Of a stretch of DNA of 62,096 nucleotides, positions 46,963-55,943 are shown one piece after another (positions within the stretch are counted from its first letter, which is position 1; every line of letters starts with the position of its first letter). Location of the stretch: assembly GCA_030447525.1 (NCBI GenBank), contig JAUJOR010000011.1, positions 91,629-153,724 of the forward strand, given 5' to 3'. Source of the DNA: Chloroflexota bacterium (GTDB taxonomy: Bacteria; Chloroflexota; UBA11872; UBA12225). The notes below the pieces were generated by a model. That model was not told the origin of the DNA, did not search any database, and saw only the letters and a program-made list of their open reading frames with translations. The position numbers and the translations under genes were made by a program.

Positions 46963-48309
46963 CTATCCTAAGCCGTCCTCATCCTCGTCGACATCCTTGG
47001 GGCGGGGTGGGGCTGGAGTGGCCAGAACGGAAGTGACGGCGTGGTGCGCCACGCCCTCCACCTCCACCACCACGCCGTTGATCGTCGCCTGCTCGCCGGG
47101 CTCCGGCAGGTGTCCCAGGGCCTCGACGACTCGTCCGCCGATGGTATCGGCCTCACCCTGCCACAGGACGCCGAGCCAGGGCTCCGCCTCGTCCAGGCGC
47201 AGCAGCCCGGGGAGCCGCACCCGGCCGTCAGGGAGTCGCACCGGGCGCGCCTGGTGAGTCTCGGCGCGCTTGAACTCGTCGCCGACCTCGCCCAGCACCT
47301 CCGCCAGGACGTCCTCCAGCGTTACCAGCCCGGCGACGCCGCCATACTCGTCGACGACGACGGCCTGTTGCGTCCGTTCCTCGCGGAAGCGACGCAGCAG
47401 GCCCTCGGCGGTGAGACTCTCCGGAACGGCCAGCGCCGGGCGTATCACCTCGCGAAGGGAGCCGATCGTCCCCTGCTCGACGTAGCGGGCCACCAGATCC
47501 TTGGTATGCAGCAGACCGATGATGTTGTCCGGCGACCCTTCGTACACCGGCAGGCGGGTGTAGGGTCCTCCGGTCACCTCACGCAGCACGTCATCCGGTG
47601 GCCGGTCGACCTTCACCATGGCCAGGAGGGTGCGAGGCACCATTAGCTGATGCACCCGCCGCGTGCCCAGGCGGAGGGCGCGGCGCAGCCGGCGCTGCTC
47701 GTCCGGCTCCAGCAGCCCGCCGTTCCGGCTCTCGGCGATGAGGAGGTCGATCTCATCCGGGGAGTGGATGTGACGGTGCCCCGCCTCGCTGACGCCCAGC
47801 AGGCGCAGGACGAGCAACCCGCTCCCGTTGAGCACGGCGATGAACCCGGCGAAGAGCCACAGCGACCAGCGCATCGGGAGCACGGTAGACAGGGCCGCCT
47901 GGGTGGGGTACTGCAGGGCCAGGGACTTGGGCACCAGCTCGCCGAGCACGACCTGCAGCGCCGTCAGACCCACCAGGACGATCACGGCCGCCGTGGACTG
48001 GGCAGCAGCCTCGCCGAACGCTCCCAGCCGAACAAAGAGCGGACCCAGTTGCCGCGCCAGCGTGGCCTGGCCAAAGGCCCCCAGCACCAGGCTGGAGAGG
48101 GTGATGCCGATCTGGCAGGCGGCGACGTAGCGGTCAAGCCGGCGGGCGTCTTCGAGCACCGGCAGGAGCTGCCGGGCGCGGGCGCTGCCCTCTTCAGCCA
48201 GCTGGCGCACCCGGCCCCGCCGCACACTGACGGCGGCGAACTCGGCCGCAACGTAGAGGGCGTTGACGGCGATGAGGCCGGCGATGACCACCCAGGTGAA
48301 GACTGTCAC
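46963..48309 (-). CDS. CNNM/CorC-like membrane protein, first of a tandem pair
   Basis: 448 residues from GTG 48309. Same architecture as the next gene: DUF21 with VNALYVAAEFAAVSVRRGR and GELVPKSLALQYP, CBS pair (VHQLMVPRTLLAMV; IIGLLHTKDLVARYV), then VVVDEYGGVAGLVTLEDVLAEVLGEV and DTIGGRVVEALGHLP. It ends in an acidic tail (DVDEDEDGLG). The sequence differs enough from its neighbour to be an old duplication; tandem pairs of this family are common in Gram-positive and Chloroflexi genomes. Confidence 0.9.
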   Translation of the reverse strand: MTVFTWVVIAGLIAVNALYVAAEFAAVSVRRGRVRQLAEEGSARARQLLPVLEDARRLDRYVAACQIGITLSSLVLGAFGQATLARQLGPLFVRLGAFGEAAAQSTAAVIVLVGLTALQVVLGELVPKSLALQYPTQAALSTVLPMRWSLWLFAGFIAVLNGSGLLVLRLLGVSEAGHRHIHSPDEIDLLIAESRNGGLLEPDEQRRLRRALRLGTRRVHQLMVPRTLLAMVKVDRPPDDVLREVTGGPYTRLPVYEGSPDNIIGLLHTKDLVARYVEQGTIGSLREVIRPALAVPESLTAEGLLRRFREERTQQAVVVDEYGGVAGLVTLEDVLAEVLGEVGDEFKRAETHQARPVRLPDGRVRLPGLLRLDEAEPWLGVLWQGEADTIGGRVVEALGHLPEPGEQATINGVVVEVEGVAHHAVTSVLATPAPPRPKDVDEDEDGLG

Positions 48310-48643
48310 CGCCCAACCTTAGGGGCAGAGGTGAGGGGACGTCGTCCCCGCCCGCGCCGGCCGTTGCCTCCCTGGGTGCCGGCGGTGCCCGGCCGGTGCA
48401 GGGCGCTGGAGCCAGGGCGATTGAGAGGGTCGTCGGACTCGCTGGTTTCGCGCATCGTCGCCCCCGGCGCAGGGCGCATTGGCGGGCTCTGTCAGCCTAT
48501 CACATGGCACCTGCTCTTCAGGCCACGGGGTCGGTGGGTGCCGTCACCGGCCACGAGGCGGCGCACGGGGATGGTCACGGTAAGTCGGTGGCGCGCCGAC
48601 GCGGCGGCGTTGTAGGACTCCACGGGGCAGCGGTCATCATCGC
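48310..48643. other. Intergenic stretch without a recognisable gene
   Basis: About 330 bases upstream of the CNNM-like pair. No start, conserved frame or repeat was recognised; it may be eroded sequence belonging to the binding-protein remnant that follows. Confidence 0.4.
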
Positions 48644-48796
48644 TCTACAAGCCCCACCGGCTCCCTGGCTGGCTGCCGCGAGATCGTAAACCTCTATGCC
48701 CCTGCGTTCGAGGCGGTGCGCCGGGGGCAGAAGATGGCCGGCACGGCCATCGCAGAGATCAAGCCACAGATCAACGACCTGCTGCGCCAGAAGTAG
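48644..48796 (+). pseudogene. C-terminal remnant of an extracellular solute-binding protein
   Basis: The frame reads ...GSLAGCREIVNLYAPAFEAV then RRGQKMAGTAIAEIKPQIN and DLLRQK before TAG at 48794. This is the usual last 45-50 residues of family 1 sugar-binding proteins (an aromatic-rich helix, then G-x-K/Q-A-x-x-A-x-x-E-x-x-x-x-I-N-x-L-L). No start or N-terminal part is recognisable upstream. It lies 88 bases before a deleted enolase-superfamily gene, as if both are debris of one catabolic operon. Confidence 0.65.
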
Positions 48797-48884
48797 CCGG
48801 CGCCGGCGCCGTCGCTACTCAAGAAACCGATGCCGATACAACGATGCCGCCGGCGGCAACGGCCACCGGCTGTGTAGGAGACAG

Positions 48885-49621
48885 ATGAAGATCACCGCGG
48901 TCAGGGTGCTCCAACTCACGGGTGGGCGGGCGTACGAGGGGCCATTGTGGGTCGAGCGGCACGGCGGACCGCTCACCTTGTACCCGGAGTTCCGCGAGCT
49001 ACCGCCGGGTCCGGCTTCCGGTGGGGGCCGAGCGGTCGCGGCTGATGGTGGTAAGACCTCTGCCACCTTCCTGCGCATCGAGACCGACGAAGGGGTCCAC
49101 GGGATAGCTTCTGTCAGCGGTGGGAGCGCGAGGATCATCGCTGCCGAGCTCCGGCCGTTGTTGCTTGGCCGCGACCCCCTAGCTACCGAGCGACTGTGGG
49201 ATATTGCCTACCGCGCCATGATCCATGGGCGCAAGGGCGCCTCTATCATGGCCCTCTCCTCCGTGGACTGCGCGCTGTGGGACCTGAAGGGACGGTGGCT
49301 CGACCAGCCCGTGTATCGGCTGTTGGGCGGTCCCACCCGCGAGACTATTCCCTCGCTACGCCAGCGCGCTAGGTCACTCCAATTGTGCCACATGGGCATT
49401 CTGTGCAGGTCACCGCCCACCTCCTGGCTTCGACGCCACCCGACCTCTGTCCCCTTCTGGAGTACATGACCCCTCACCAGCTGCAAACCCAATACTTCCT
49501 CAAACACCCCCTCCACCCCGAGCGAGGTGACATCGCAGTGTCGCGACTCTCGCAGCCGGGACTAGGCATGGAGCTGGACGAGCGCAAGATCGTCCAGCAG
49601 CGCGACGTCACGTTCGACTGA
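48885..49621 (+). pseudogene. Enolase-superfamily dehydratase with internal deletion
   Basis: ATG 48885 follows taggaga. The N-terminal part is a normal capping domain plus the first barrel elements (MKITAVRVLQLTGG, TFLRIETDEGVHGIASVSGG, ALSSVDCALWDLKGRWLDQP, YRLLGGPTRETIP). The reading frame then shifts (RYASALGHS is legible in another frame) and the text jumps to the last 70 residues of such an enzyme (GHSVQVTAHLLAST, CPLLEYM, QTQYFLKHPL, PGLGMELDE, DVTFD). The K-x-K motif and the three metal ligands, about 200 codons, are gone. The protein cannot be active. Confidence 0.8.
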
Positions 49622-49764
49622 GCACCGGCCAACCCTCCATGACGCCTTGCGGGGGTCCCGCCCGGGGTCGCGTTGAACCGCCAGTTCTGGAGGTGGCCCG
49701 CCTGGAGCAGCTCACGGATGAGCCGCGGCAAGCGGCCGTGGGCGTTTGTCTGGTGACCTCTCCG

Positions 49765-50253
49765 TCAGCCGGCGACGCGCTCCCAGCCGTCGAGGATGCG
49801 CTTGACTTCGTCGCGGTGCTGGGTCTCTTCGGCGGCGATGTTTTCCAGCTGCACCTTGAGGCCGATGTCGCCCAGGGCATCCGCCTGCGCGCTCCGCTCC
49901 TTGTAGCGCCAGATGGCGTGCTCCTCTGCTTTGAGGATCTCCTCCAGCATCTGGCGCGCATCCCGCGCCGCCGGTACGGCCGCCACTTCCGTCGTCGGCG
50001 TGCCGGCGAGCGCGGCGATCTTGTCTGCCAGGAACTGGGCGTGGCCCATCTCTCCGGCCACCTCGCTCCTGAAGAAGGTCGCGAGCTGCGGGCGGAATGG
50101 TCCCTCCACGAGCGCCGCATAGGTGACGTACATCACCGCCGCCTGGTACTCGTGCGCCAGGTCGTCATTCAGGAGGCGGATAAGCTCGTCCCGTGAAGGG
50201 GCGGGAGTACGGGCCTCAGAACCCGCCGCGTCGCGTGTCATCGTTGCCGTCAT
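49765..50253 (-). CDS. Ferritin-like/bacterioferritin-type protein
   Basis: 162-residue four-helix-bundle protein. Helix 1 has LLNDDLAHEYQAAVMYVTYA, helix 2 FFRSEVAGEMGHAQFLADKI, helix 3 LEEILKAEEHAIWRYKERS, and helix 4 IAAEETQHRDEVKRILDGW; together these give the E...E-x-x-H / E...E-x-x-H di-iron ligands of ferritin-like proteins. AAGGAGGG precedes ATG 50253. Possible roles are iron storage or Dps/encapsulin-cargo-like peroxide protection; it is not linked to an encapsulin gene here. The first 20 residues are low complexity. Confidence 0.87.
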   Translation of the reverse strand: MTATMTRDAAGSEARTPAPSRDELIRLLNDDLAHEYQAAVMYVTYAALVEGPFRPQLATFFRSEVAGEMGHAQFLADKIAALAGTPTTEVAAVPAARDARQMLEEILKAEEHAIWRYKERSAQADALGDIGLKVQLENIAAEETQHRDEVKRILDGWERVAG

Positions 50254-50475
50254 GTGCGTACACCCTCCTTCGCGAATTCACCGGGCCCTCACGGCCCGTT
50301 ACAACACATCCCCGCACAAACCGCGCCACGACTGGCCATATCCCCATCTGCTCGCGCGAGTCGCCCCTACACGTCTACAGTTGAGTCTCTGGTGCACGGC
50401 GGGGCACCAGGAGGGCAGGAAATCGGAAGGCTGTACCGCCCGGCCGGTGGCACGACGGACGTATCGGTCACGTCC

Positions 50476-51726
50476 CTATCGCGGGACTACCTCGAACAAG
50501 ACCTGACGCTTGATCATCAGCCAGATGACCAGAGTGGCCACGACCTGCACCAGGGTGTTCATCCAGGCAATCCCGCGGTCGAAGCCCGGCACCAGGGGCA
50601 GGAAGAGGGCGCTCAAGTAGATGGCGAAGAGGTGCAGGGCGTACACGTAGAGGGCGTTCTGTCCAAACGGGATGCACAGCCAGCCCAGGAGGCCAGCGAT
50701 GGGGCGCCAGGCGTAGCTGAGAAGGCTGTACAGGAGGGGAAAGAAGATGGCAAAGGCGACGACGCGCCCTACCCGGGCGTCGTGCTTCTCGAAAAGAAGG
50801 TCGAGCGCCGCCGTGCCGTTGGCTGTCCCCCCGATCCCGGCCAGGGGCTCCCCGTTGGTATAGCGCAGATAGACCAGGGTGGCCGCCGCTAGCGTCAGCA
50901 GGGCCAGTGAGGGCCAGCGGTGCAGCCGGCCGATCCGCTGCCAGATGACGTCGCGGTGGAAGCCGACGACCATCCCGCCGAAGAACCATAGCTGCCAGGC
51001 GGCGACGGGGAAGGTGGTGTTGTTCGCGATCGGCCAGGGGACGCTCGCCTCCTGCGGGAACCACTGGTGGGCCAGCCACAACCCACCGCACAGGAGCACC
51101 ACCAGCGAGGTCTTGCCGGCATGCAGCAGGAGCATGGCCAGGGGTGAGATGGCCAGCAGGAGGGTATACAGGAGCATCACGTCCACCAGGTAGTACGTGC
51201 GATGGAGGGTGATCAGGCTCACCACCAGCCCCGGCGTCAGGGGCTCGGGCTCGCCTTGTGGCAGCCAGGGCATGTTCGTCAAGCGGGACAGCCCGATAAA
51301 CGTGAACGTCAGCCCCAGCGTCACGCTGTACAGCGTGGCGGTGCGACGCAAGAGGTGGAGCTGCACAGGGACGAGTCCATCGCGCCGCGCCCGGGGCCCG
51401 TAGATCAGCCCCACCAGCAGTCCGGAGAGGAAGATGAACCCCTCGGCGGCGCTGACGAAGAACTGGTTCCCGCCGGTGAGGGGATAGAAGTACGACGCCC
51501 CACCGAGATGGTCGACCACCATGGCAAAGGCGCAGTAGCCCCGCAGGAAGTCCAGGCGCAGGTCGCGCTTGTCGTGGAGGGCGTAGCGCCAGCTTAGAGG
51601 CCGCGCGCGGCCCGTCCGGGCCGGCCCCCCCGTCCCATCCCCCTGAACGGGCGGCGCCGTCCCTTGCAGACCGGCGGTCTCGCCGGCCGGGCGCAGCGCT
51701 GCGGTCGCTTGACGTTGCAGTTGCAT
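50476..51726 (-). CDS. OpgC-domain membrane protein
   Basis: 416 residues. After a polar N-terminus of about 50 residues comes RDLRLDFLRGYCAFAMVVDHLGG, the acyltransferase-like entry of OpgC proteins (R/K-D-x-R-L-D-F-x-R-G...D-H). About ten membrane helices follow, ending in FGQNALYVYALHLFAIYLSALF. OpgC adds succinyl groups to periplasmic glucans in Proteobacteria; in other phyla the acceptor is unknown, perhaps a surface polysaccharide. ATG 51726 is the nearest Met to the homologous part; its ribosome-binding site is weak and the frame is open upstream. Confidence 0.8.
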   Translation of the reverse strand: MQLQRQATAALRPAGETAGLQGTAPPVQGDGTGGPARTGRARPLSWRYALHDKRDLRLDFLRGYCAFAMVVDHLGGASYFYPLTGGNQFFVSAAEGFIFLSGLLVGLIYGPRARRDGLVPVQLHLLRRTATLYSVTLGLTFTFIGLSRLTNMPWLPQGEPEPLTPGLVVSLITLHRTYYLVDVMLLYTLLLAISPLAMLLLHAGKTSLVVLLCGGLWLAHQWFPQEASVPWPIANNTTFPVAAWQLWFFGGMVVGFHRDVIWQRIGRLHRWPSLALLTLAAATLVYLRYTNGEPLAGIGGTANGTAALDLLFEKHDARVGRVVAFAIFFPLLYSLLSYAWRPIAGLLGWLCIPFGQNALYVYALHLFAIYLSALFLPLVPGFDRGIAWMNTLVQVVATLVIWLMIKRQVLFEVVPR

Positions 51727-51946
51727 AGGTAAAGGGTACGAACTGGCTGCCGGCGCCGCGCCGGCCCCGCATCCGCGCGCCCGAGTCAACTCAGGGATTG
51801 TCACACTAACATAGGGCACCGGTGGGGCCGGCGTCTTCGCCCGAGACGGGCCGCACGACCGCTCACGGAGTGCCACGAGGCCCGTGCTCTCGCATGGGGT
51901 GGTGAAACAGGCTGGCATCGTCCGGCGGTACTGGGCTGGCCAGCGG

Positions 51947-52408
51947 CTACCATGGGGCGGGGCTCCGGTGGAGCAGCGCAACCGCCCGGTTGAGCGCTGC
52001 GGCCACCCGCGCCGGCCGGCAGCGTGTGACAGCGGCGCTGGGCGACAGCCACTCATACCGGTCGTGCTCTGGGTCGTGCGCCACGCTCACCATCGCACCA
52101 GGCGGGGCCTCAGCGACATAGACCGGCCAATCGACCGTCCCGCAGCCCGTCGGCTGCACGTCGAGGGCCAGCTCGGCCTCCTCGCGCAGCTCCCGCCGGG
52201 CGCAGACCTCCACCGCCTCCCCCGGGAAGCGGGCCCCGGCCGGGGGCGTCCACGCCCAGTCCCCCTCATAGTCCGGCCCGCGGTGGGCGCGGTGGAGCAG
52301 CAGGACCTCGAGGCGCCCGACGAGCCGCCGGTACACCACCACCATCACCCCATACGGGCGCTCATCGCTGACGGGCAGGCCGTCCCAGGTCGTGTGCGTC
52401 GTCCCCAT
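51947..52408 (-). CDS. Nudix hydrolase
   Basis: 153-residue pyrophosphohydrolase-type protein. The Nudix box is complete: G-A-R-F-P-G-E-A-V-E-V-C-A-R-R-E-L-R-E-E-A-E, fitting G-x5-E-x7-R-E-U-x-E-E. An N-terminal YGVMVVVYRRL...EVLLLHRAHRGPDYEGDWAWTPPAG strand pair precedes it. ATG 52408 has GGAGG twelve bases upstream. The substrate could be a nucleoside diphosphate derivative, an alkylated dNTP or a diadenosine polyphosphate; sequence alone does not decide. Confidence 0.9.
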   Translation of the reverse strand: MGTTHTTWDGLPVSDERPYGVMVVVYRRLVGRLEVLLLHRAHRGPDYEGDWAWTPPAGARFPGEAVEVCARRELREEAELALDVQPTGCGTVDWPVYVAEAPPGAMVSVAHDPEHDRYEWLSPSAAVTRCRPARVAAALNRAVALLHRSPAPW

Positions 52409-52593
52409 CGTGGAAGCGCCTCCGCCGCCGTGAGGGTATGGTGAGGAACCTTTGCCAGGCTCGTCAAGTGGCGCCTCCACGGGCCTTCGGGCCTCCAGCA
52501 CGGGCCTGCAGACCTCCAGTAAAGAAAGAGCTAGAGCCATTCTCTCTCCTCGCTGCCCCTTCCCCGTCTGACTCACGGGGTATGCTCAGGGCC

Positions 52594-53070
52594 ATGAACG
52601 AGGAGCTGCGGGCGCTGTACGAGCAGGACCAGGCCGACCGGCAGGGGCACCGGCTGGCGCCCGGTACCGGGGAGCGGGACCGGGGGCGTCGCCAGCGAGT
52701 GGCGGAGTTGCTCGCCTCCGGCGCCCTCCAGGAGGCGAGCGACTACTACCACGCGGCCCTAGTGTTCCAACACGGCGACGCCCCCGAAGATGCCTGGCGC
52801 GCGCACGAGCTGGCTGGGCGGGCGGCGGCGCTCGGGCACCGGGCCGGTCGGTGGCTGGCCGCCGCGGCCTACGACCGCTGGCTGATGTACCAAGGGCGGC
52901 CCCAGAAGTATGGCACCCAGTACCGCGCCGCCGACGGCCGGTGGCGTCTGTGGGAGGTCGAGCCCGCCACGACCGATGCCGAGCGCGCCGCCTGGGACGT
53001 CCCCCCGCTCACCGAGCTGGAGGCGCAGGCCGAGGAGCTCACACGCGCCGCTCCGCCGCCGACGGGGTAG
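52594..53070 (+). CDS. Conserved hypothetical protein (DUF6624-like)
   Basis: 158 residues. ALYEQDQADRQGHR, then RVAELLASGALQEASDYYHAALVFQHGDAPEDAWRAHELA and RWLAAAAYDRWLMYQGRPQKYGTQY resemble a widespread all-helical family of unknown role with invariant Y-Y-H, Q-H-G and Q-K-x-G-T-Q motifs. The name DUF6624 is my best recollection, not a verified match. ATG 52594; an alternative ATG is four codons upstream. It is divergent from the Nudix gene. Confidence 0.7.
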   Translation: MNEELRALYEQDQADRQGHRLAPGTGERDRGRRQRVAELLASGALQEASDYYHAALVFQHGDAPEDAWRAHELAGRAAALGHRAGRWLAAAAYDRWLMYQGRPQKYGTQYRAADGRWRLWEVEPATTDAERAAWDVPPLTELEAQAEELTRAAPPPTG

Positions 53071-53187
53071 TATGAGCACACGGCACGGCCGCGGCGGCGG
53101 GAGCCGGCGAGACCGGGCTGGACAACTGCCTGCTCCCGAAGATATCGCAAGGTGTTCGTCGATGCCCTGGAGGACGCGGGGCCCGGC

Positions 53188-54669
53188 TCAGAGGGCCGGA
53201 GGCAGGTCGAGGTAGACCGTCTTCCACTGGGTGAAGAACTCTCGTGCCGCCTTGCCTTGCTCCCGCGAGCCGGAGGAGCTGTCCTTCATCCCCCCGAAGG
53301 GGACGTGGAACTCCAGGCCGGCGCTCTCCTGGTTGATCTTCACCACCCCGGTACGGATGTCCGCGGCGAAGCGCAAGGCCTTGGCCAGGTCGCGGGTGAA
53401 CAGGCTGGCCGTCAGGCCAAAGGGGGTATCGTTGGCCAGGGCCACGGCTTCCTCGTAGGAGCGGGCGGGGATGACGGTGGCCACGGGGCCAAAGATCTCC
53501 TCGCGGACGACTCGGCTCTCCAGGGGCAGGCCGGCCAGGACGGTAGGACGGACGTAGTAGCCGTCTCCCAGGTCGGAAGCCCCCTTCCCGGCCCCACCGT
53601 TCGGGCCCCCGGCCAGGACCTGGGCGCCCTCGGCCGCCCCTGCTTCCAGGTAGCCGGTAACCGTCTTGAGCTGGTCGGCCGAGGCCAGTGGCCCCACCTT
53701 GGTGTCCCCCTCCAGGGGGTCGCCCAGCTTCCAGCCGTTGGCCAGGGCGACCAGGCGGTCCTGGAACTCCTCCAGCACCGGGGCCTCCACGATCACTCGG
53801 CTGGTGGCGGTGCACTTCTGGCCGGCGCTGAGGAACGCCCCGCGGGCGACGTGCTCTGCCGCGTGGGCCAGATCGGCGTCGGCGAGGACGACGGCGGGGT
53901 TCTTGCCCCCCAGCTCCAGCTGCACCTTCTTGCCCCGCTCGATGGCCCTGGTCTGCATCGCCCGGCCCACGGCGTTGGAGCCGGTGAAGGTGATGGCGTC
54001 GACGGCGTCATGAGTCGCCAGCACCTCGCCGATCTCTGACCCCTTGCCGATGGCCAGGTTCAAGACCCCCGCCGGGAGCCCGGCGTCCACCAGGGCCTGT
54101 AGGAAGTGCACTGCGGTGAGGGGGACGATCTCGGCCGGCTTCCAGACTACCGTATTCCCGTAGGCCAGGGCCGGCGCGATCTTCCAGGCCGGGATGGCGA
54201 TAGGGAAGTTCCAGGGGGTGATGGCTACGACCACGCCCACCGGCTCGCGGCGGGCGTACAGGAACGTCCCGGCGGAGTGGCTGGGGTAGGTTTCCCCGTC
54301 TGGCTCGAGGGTCTGCGCGGCGTAGTAGCGCAGGATGGCGACGGCGCGCTTCGTCTCGCCGATGCCCTCGGCCAGGGTTTTCCCTTCCTCCCGCGTCAGG
54401 TCGCGTCCCACCGCCTCGGCCCGCTGATCCAGGAGATCGGCGGCCTTGCGCAGGATGTCCCCCCGCGCCGGCGGCGGGGTGGCCCGCCAGTCAGGAAAGG
54501 CGGCACGCGCTGCCTCCACCGCCTCGGCGGCCAGGCGGGCGTCGCCGACGCTCACCTCGGCGACCGGCTCGCTGGGATGTGCCGGGTTGACGTCGGTGGC
54601 CCGGCGCACGCCCTCGCGCCAGGCGCCGCCGACGTAGGAGCGGATCTGTTCTGTCACTTGTCCTGTCAT
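53188..54669 (-). CDS. Aldehyde dehydrogenase, 2,5-dioxovalerate (alpha-ketoglutarate semialdehyde) type
   Basis: 493-residue NAD(P)-dependent aldehyde dehydrogenase. It shows cofactor motif TPWNFPIAIPAWKIAPAL, ITFTGSNAVGRA, general-base Glu in QLELGGKNP, catalytic Cys in GAFLSAGQKCTATSR, EEIFGPVATV, and the C-terminal signature LEFHVPFGGMKDSSSG then REQGKAAREFF. That signature is typical of enzymes oxidising alpha-ketoglutarate semialdehyde at the end of non-phosphorylating pentose and hexarate pathways. Start ATG 54669. It fits the sugar-acid theme of the window. Divergent from the aldo/keto reductase. Confidence 0.9.
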   Translation of the reverse strand: MTGQVTEQIRSYVGGAWREGVRRATDVNPAHPSEPVAEVSVGDARLAAEAVEAARAAFPDWRATPPPARGDILRKAADLLDQRAEAVGRDLTREEGKTLAEGIGETKRAVAILRYYAAQTLEPDGETYPSHSAGTFLYARREPVGVVVAITPWNFPIAIPAWKIAPALAYGNTVVWKPAEIVPLTAVHFLQALVDAGLPAGVLNLAIGKGSEIGEVLATHDAVDAITFTGSNAVGRAMQTRAIERGKKVQLELGGKNPAVVLADADLAHAAEHVARGAFLSAGQKCTATSRVIVEAPVLEEFQDRLVALANGWKLGDPLEGDTKVGPLASADQLKTVTGYLEAGAAEGAQVLAGGPNGGAGKGASDLGDGYYVRPTVLAGLPLESRVVREEIFGPVATVIPARSYEEAVALANDTPFGLTASLFTRDLAKALRFAADIRTGVVKINQESAGLEFHVPFGGMKDSSSGSREQGKAAREFFTQWKTVYLDLPPAL

Positions 54670-54908
54670 CAGGGATCCTCCGGGGCTTCTGGTTCTCGAA
54701 CCAGGCGACTGCTCGCGACTGCACGCTACCGGTCTCTACAAGGGATACCAGAGCCGCGCCAGGCGCTACACTGCCCGGCGCGCGCGTCACCAGCCGGGGC
54801 CCGAGCGACTGACCGCTGCGTAGACAAGTACACCTCTGGGGGCCGCTGCCTCCCGGGCCGTGACGAGCGATTCATGCCACGATCAGTATTGATTAAGGGG
54901 AGTCAGCT

Positions 54909-55925
54909 ATGCCGGGTATGGAGTACGTCGGCTTCGGAACGGCGGGTCTCAGGGTATCGCGCCTGGCGCTGGGCCTCGGCCTGCGTGGTCAGGGTGACGA
55001 GGGGGCGGTCGAGCGCCTGATCCGGGCCGCCCTGAATGGGGGCGTCAACCTGTTCGACTGCGCCAACGTCTACGGGCTGAAGGACGACCGCGCCCATGCC
55101 GGGCGGTCGGAGATGATCCTCGGCCGGGCCCTGAAAGGGCATCGGGAAGACGTGGTGATCACCTCCAAGGTTTGCAGCCCGGTAGGTCCCGGCCCCAACG
55201 ACCGCGGGGCGTCTCGCTATCACATCATGCGTGAGGTGGAGCGGTCACTCAGCCGCCTGGACACCGACCGCATCGACGTGTACTTGCTGCACAGCTTTGA
55301 CGCCACCACGCCACTGGAAGAGCAGCTCCGCGCCCTCGATGACCTGGTGCGTGGGGGCAAGGTGCGGTACGTCGGGGTCTGCAACTTCCAGGCCTGGCAG
55401 GTGTGCCGGGCCCTGTGGGTGCAGGAGCGCATCAACGCCGCCCCCCTGATCACGGTGCAGAACCCTTATAGCCTGCTGAACCGCGCCCTGGAGGGGGAGA
55501 TGTTCCCCCTGGTGCGGGCCCTGGGAGTAGGGGTGATGGCCTATGCCCCCCTGGGGACAGGGCTCCTCAGCGGGCAGTACGCCCCGGATGCCCCACCCCC
55601 GCCGGCCACCCTGTGGGGCGAGCGACGGAGGGAACACCTCGCCCGCACCCTCAGTGGTCAGCCAGGGGCGGTCCTGGCCACCGTGCGTGAGGTAGCGGGG
55701 CGTACCGGCGCCACGGTGGCCCAGGTGGCCCTCCGGTGGGTGCTCTCGCACCCGGAGGTGACTGTGGCCATCTCCGGCGCCGACACGGACGCGCAGCTGG
55801 CGGAGAATCTCGGCGCGGTGCAGGTGGCGCTGTCCCCTGAAGACCGTGAGCGCCTCGACGCGGCATCTACCGGCCTGGGGCTGCTCCTGGACGGGCCCCA
55901 GTTCGCCCCCACCCCTCGTCGGTGA
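54909..55925 (+). CDS. Aldo/keto reductase
   Basis: 338-residue NADPH-dependent reductase. It shows YVGFGTAGLRVSRLALGLG, the catalytic set in NLFDCANVYG (Asp, Tyr), VITSKV (Lys) and IDVYLLHSFD (His), VRYVGVCNFQAWQV, AYAPLGTGLLSGQY, and the cofactor segment near VAISGADTDAQLAENL. It matches the YghZ/AKR12-like (L-glyceraldehyde/sugar reductase) branch in length. ATG 54909 lies just after ggggagtcagct. It could reduce sugar aldehydes or 3-keto sugars. Confidence 0.9.
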   Translation: MPGMEYVGFGTAGLRVSRLALGLGLRGQGDEGAVERLIRAALNGGVNLFDCANVYGLKDDRAHAGRSEMILGRALKGHREDVVITSKVCSPVGPGPNDRGASRYHIMREVERSLSRLDTDRIDVYLLHSFDATTPLEEQLRALDDLVRGGKVRYVGVCNFQAWQVCRALWVQERINAAPLITVQNPYSLLNRALEGEMFPLVRALGVGVMAYAPLGTGLLSGQYAPDAPPPPATLWGERRREHLARTLSGQPGAVLATVREVAGRTGATVAQVALRWVLSHPEVTVAISGADTDAQLAENLGAVQVALSPEDRERLDAASTGLGLLLDGPQFAPTPRR

Positions 55926-55943
55926 CTCAGGCTCGTCCGTGCC

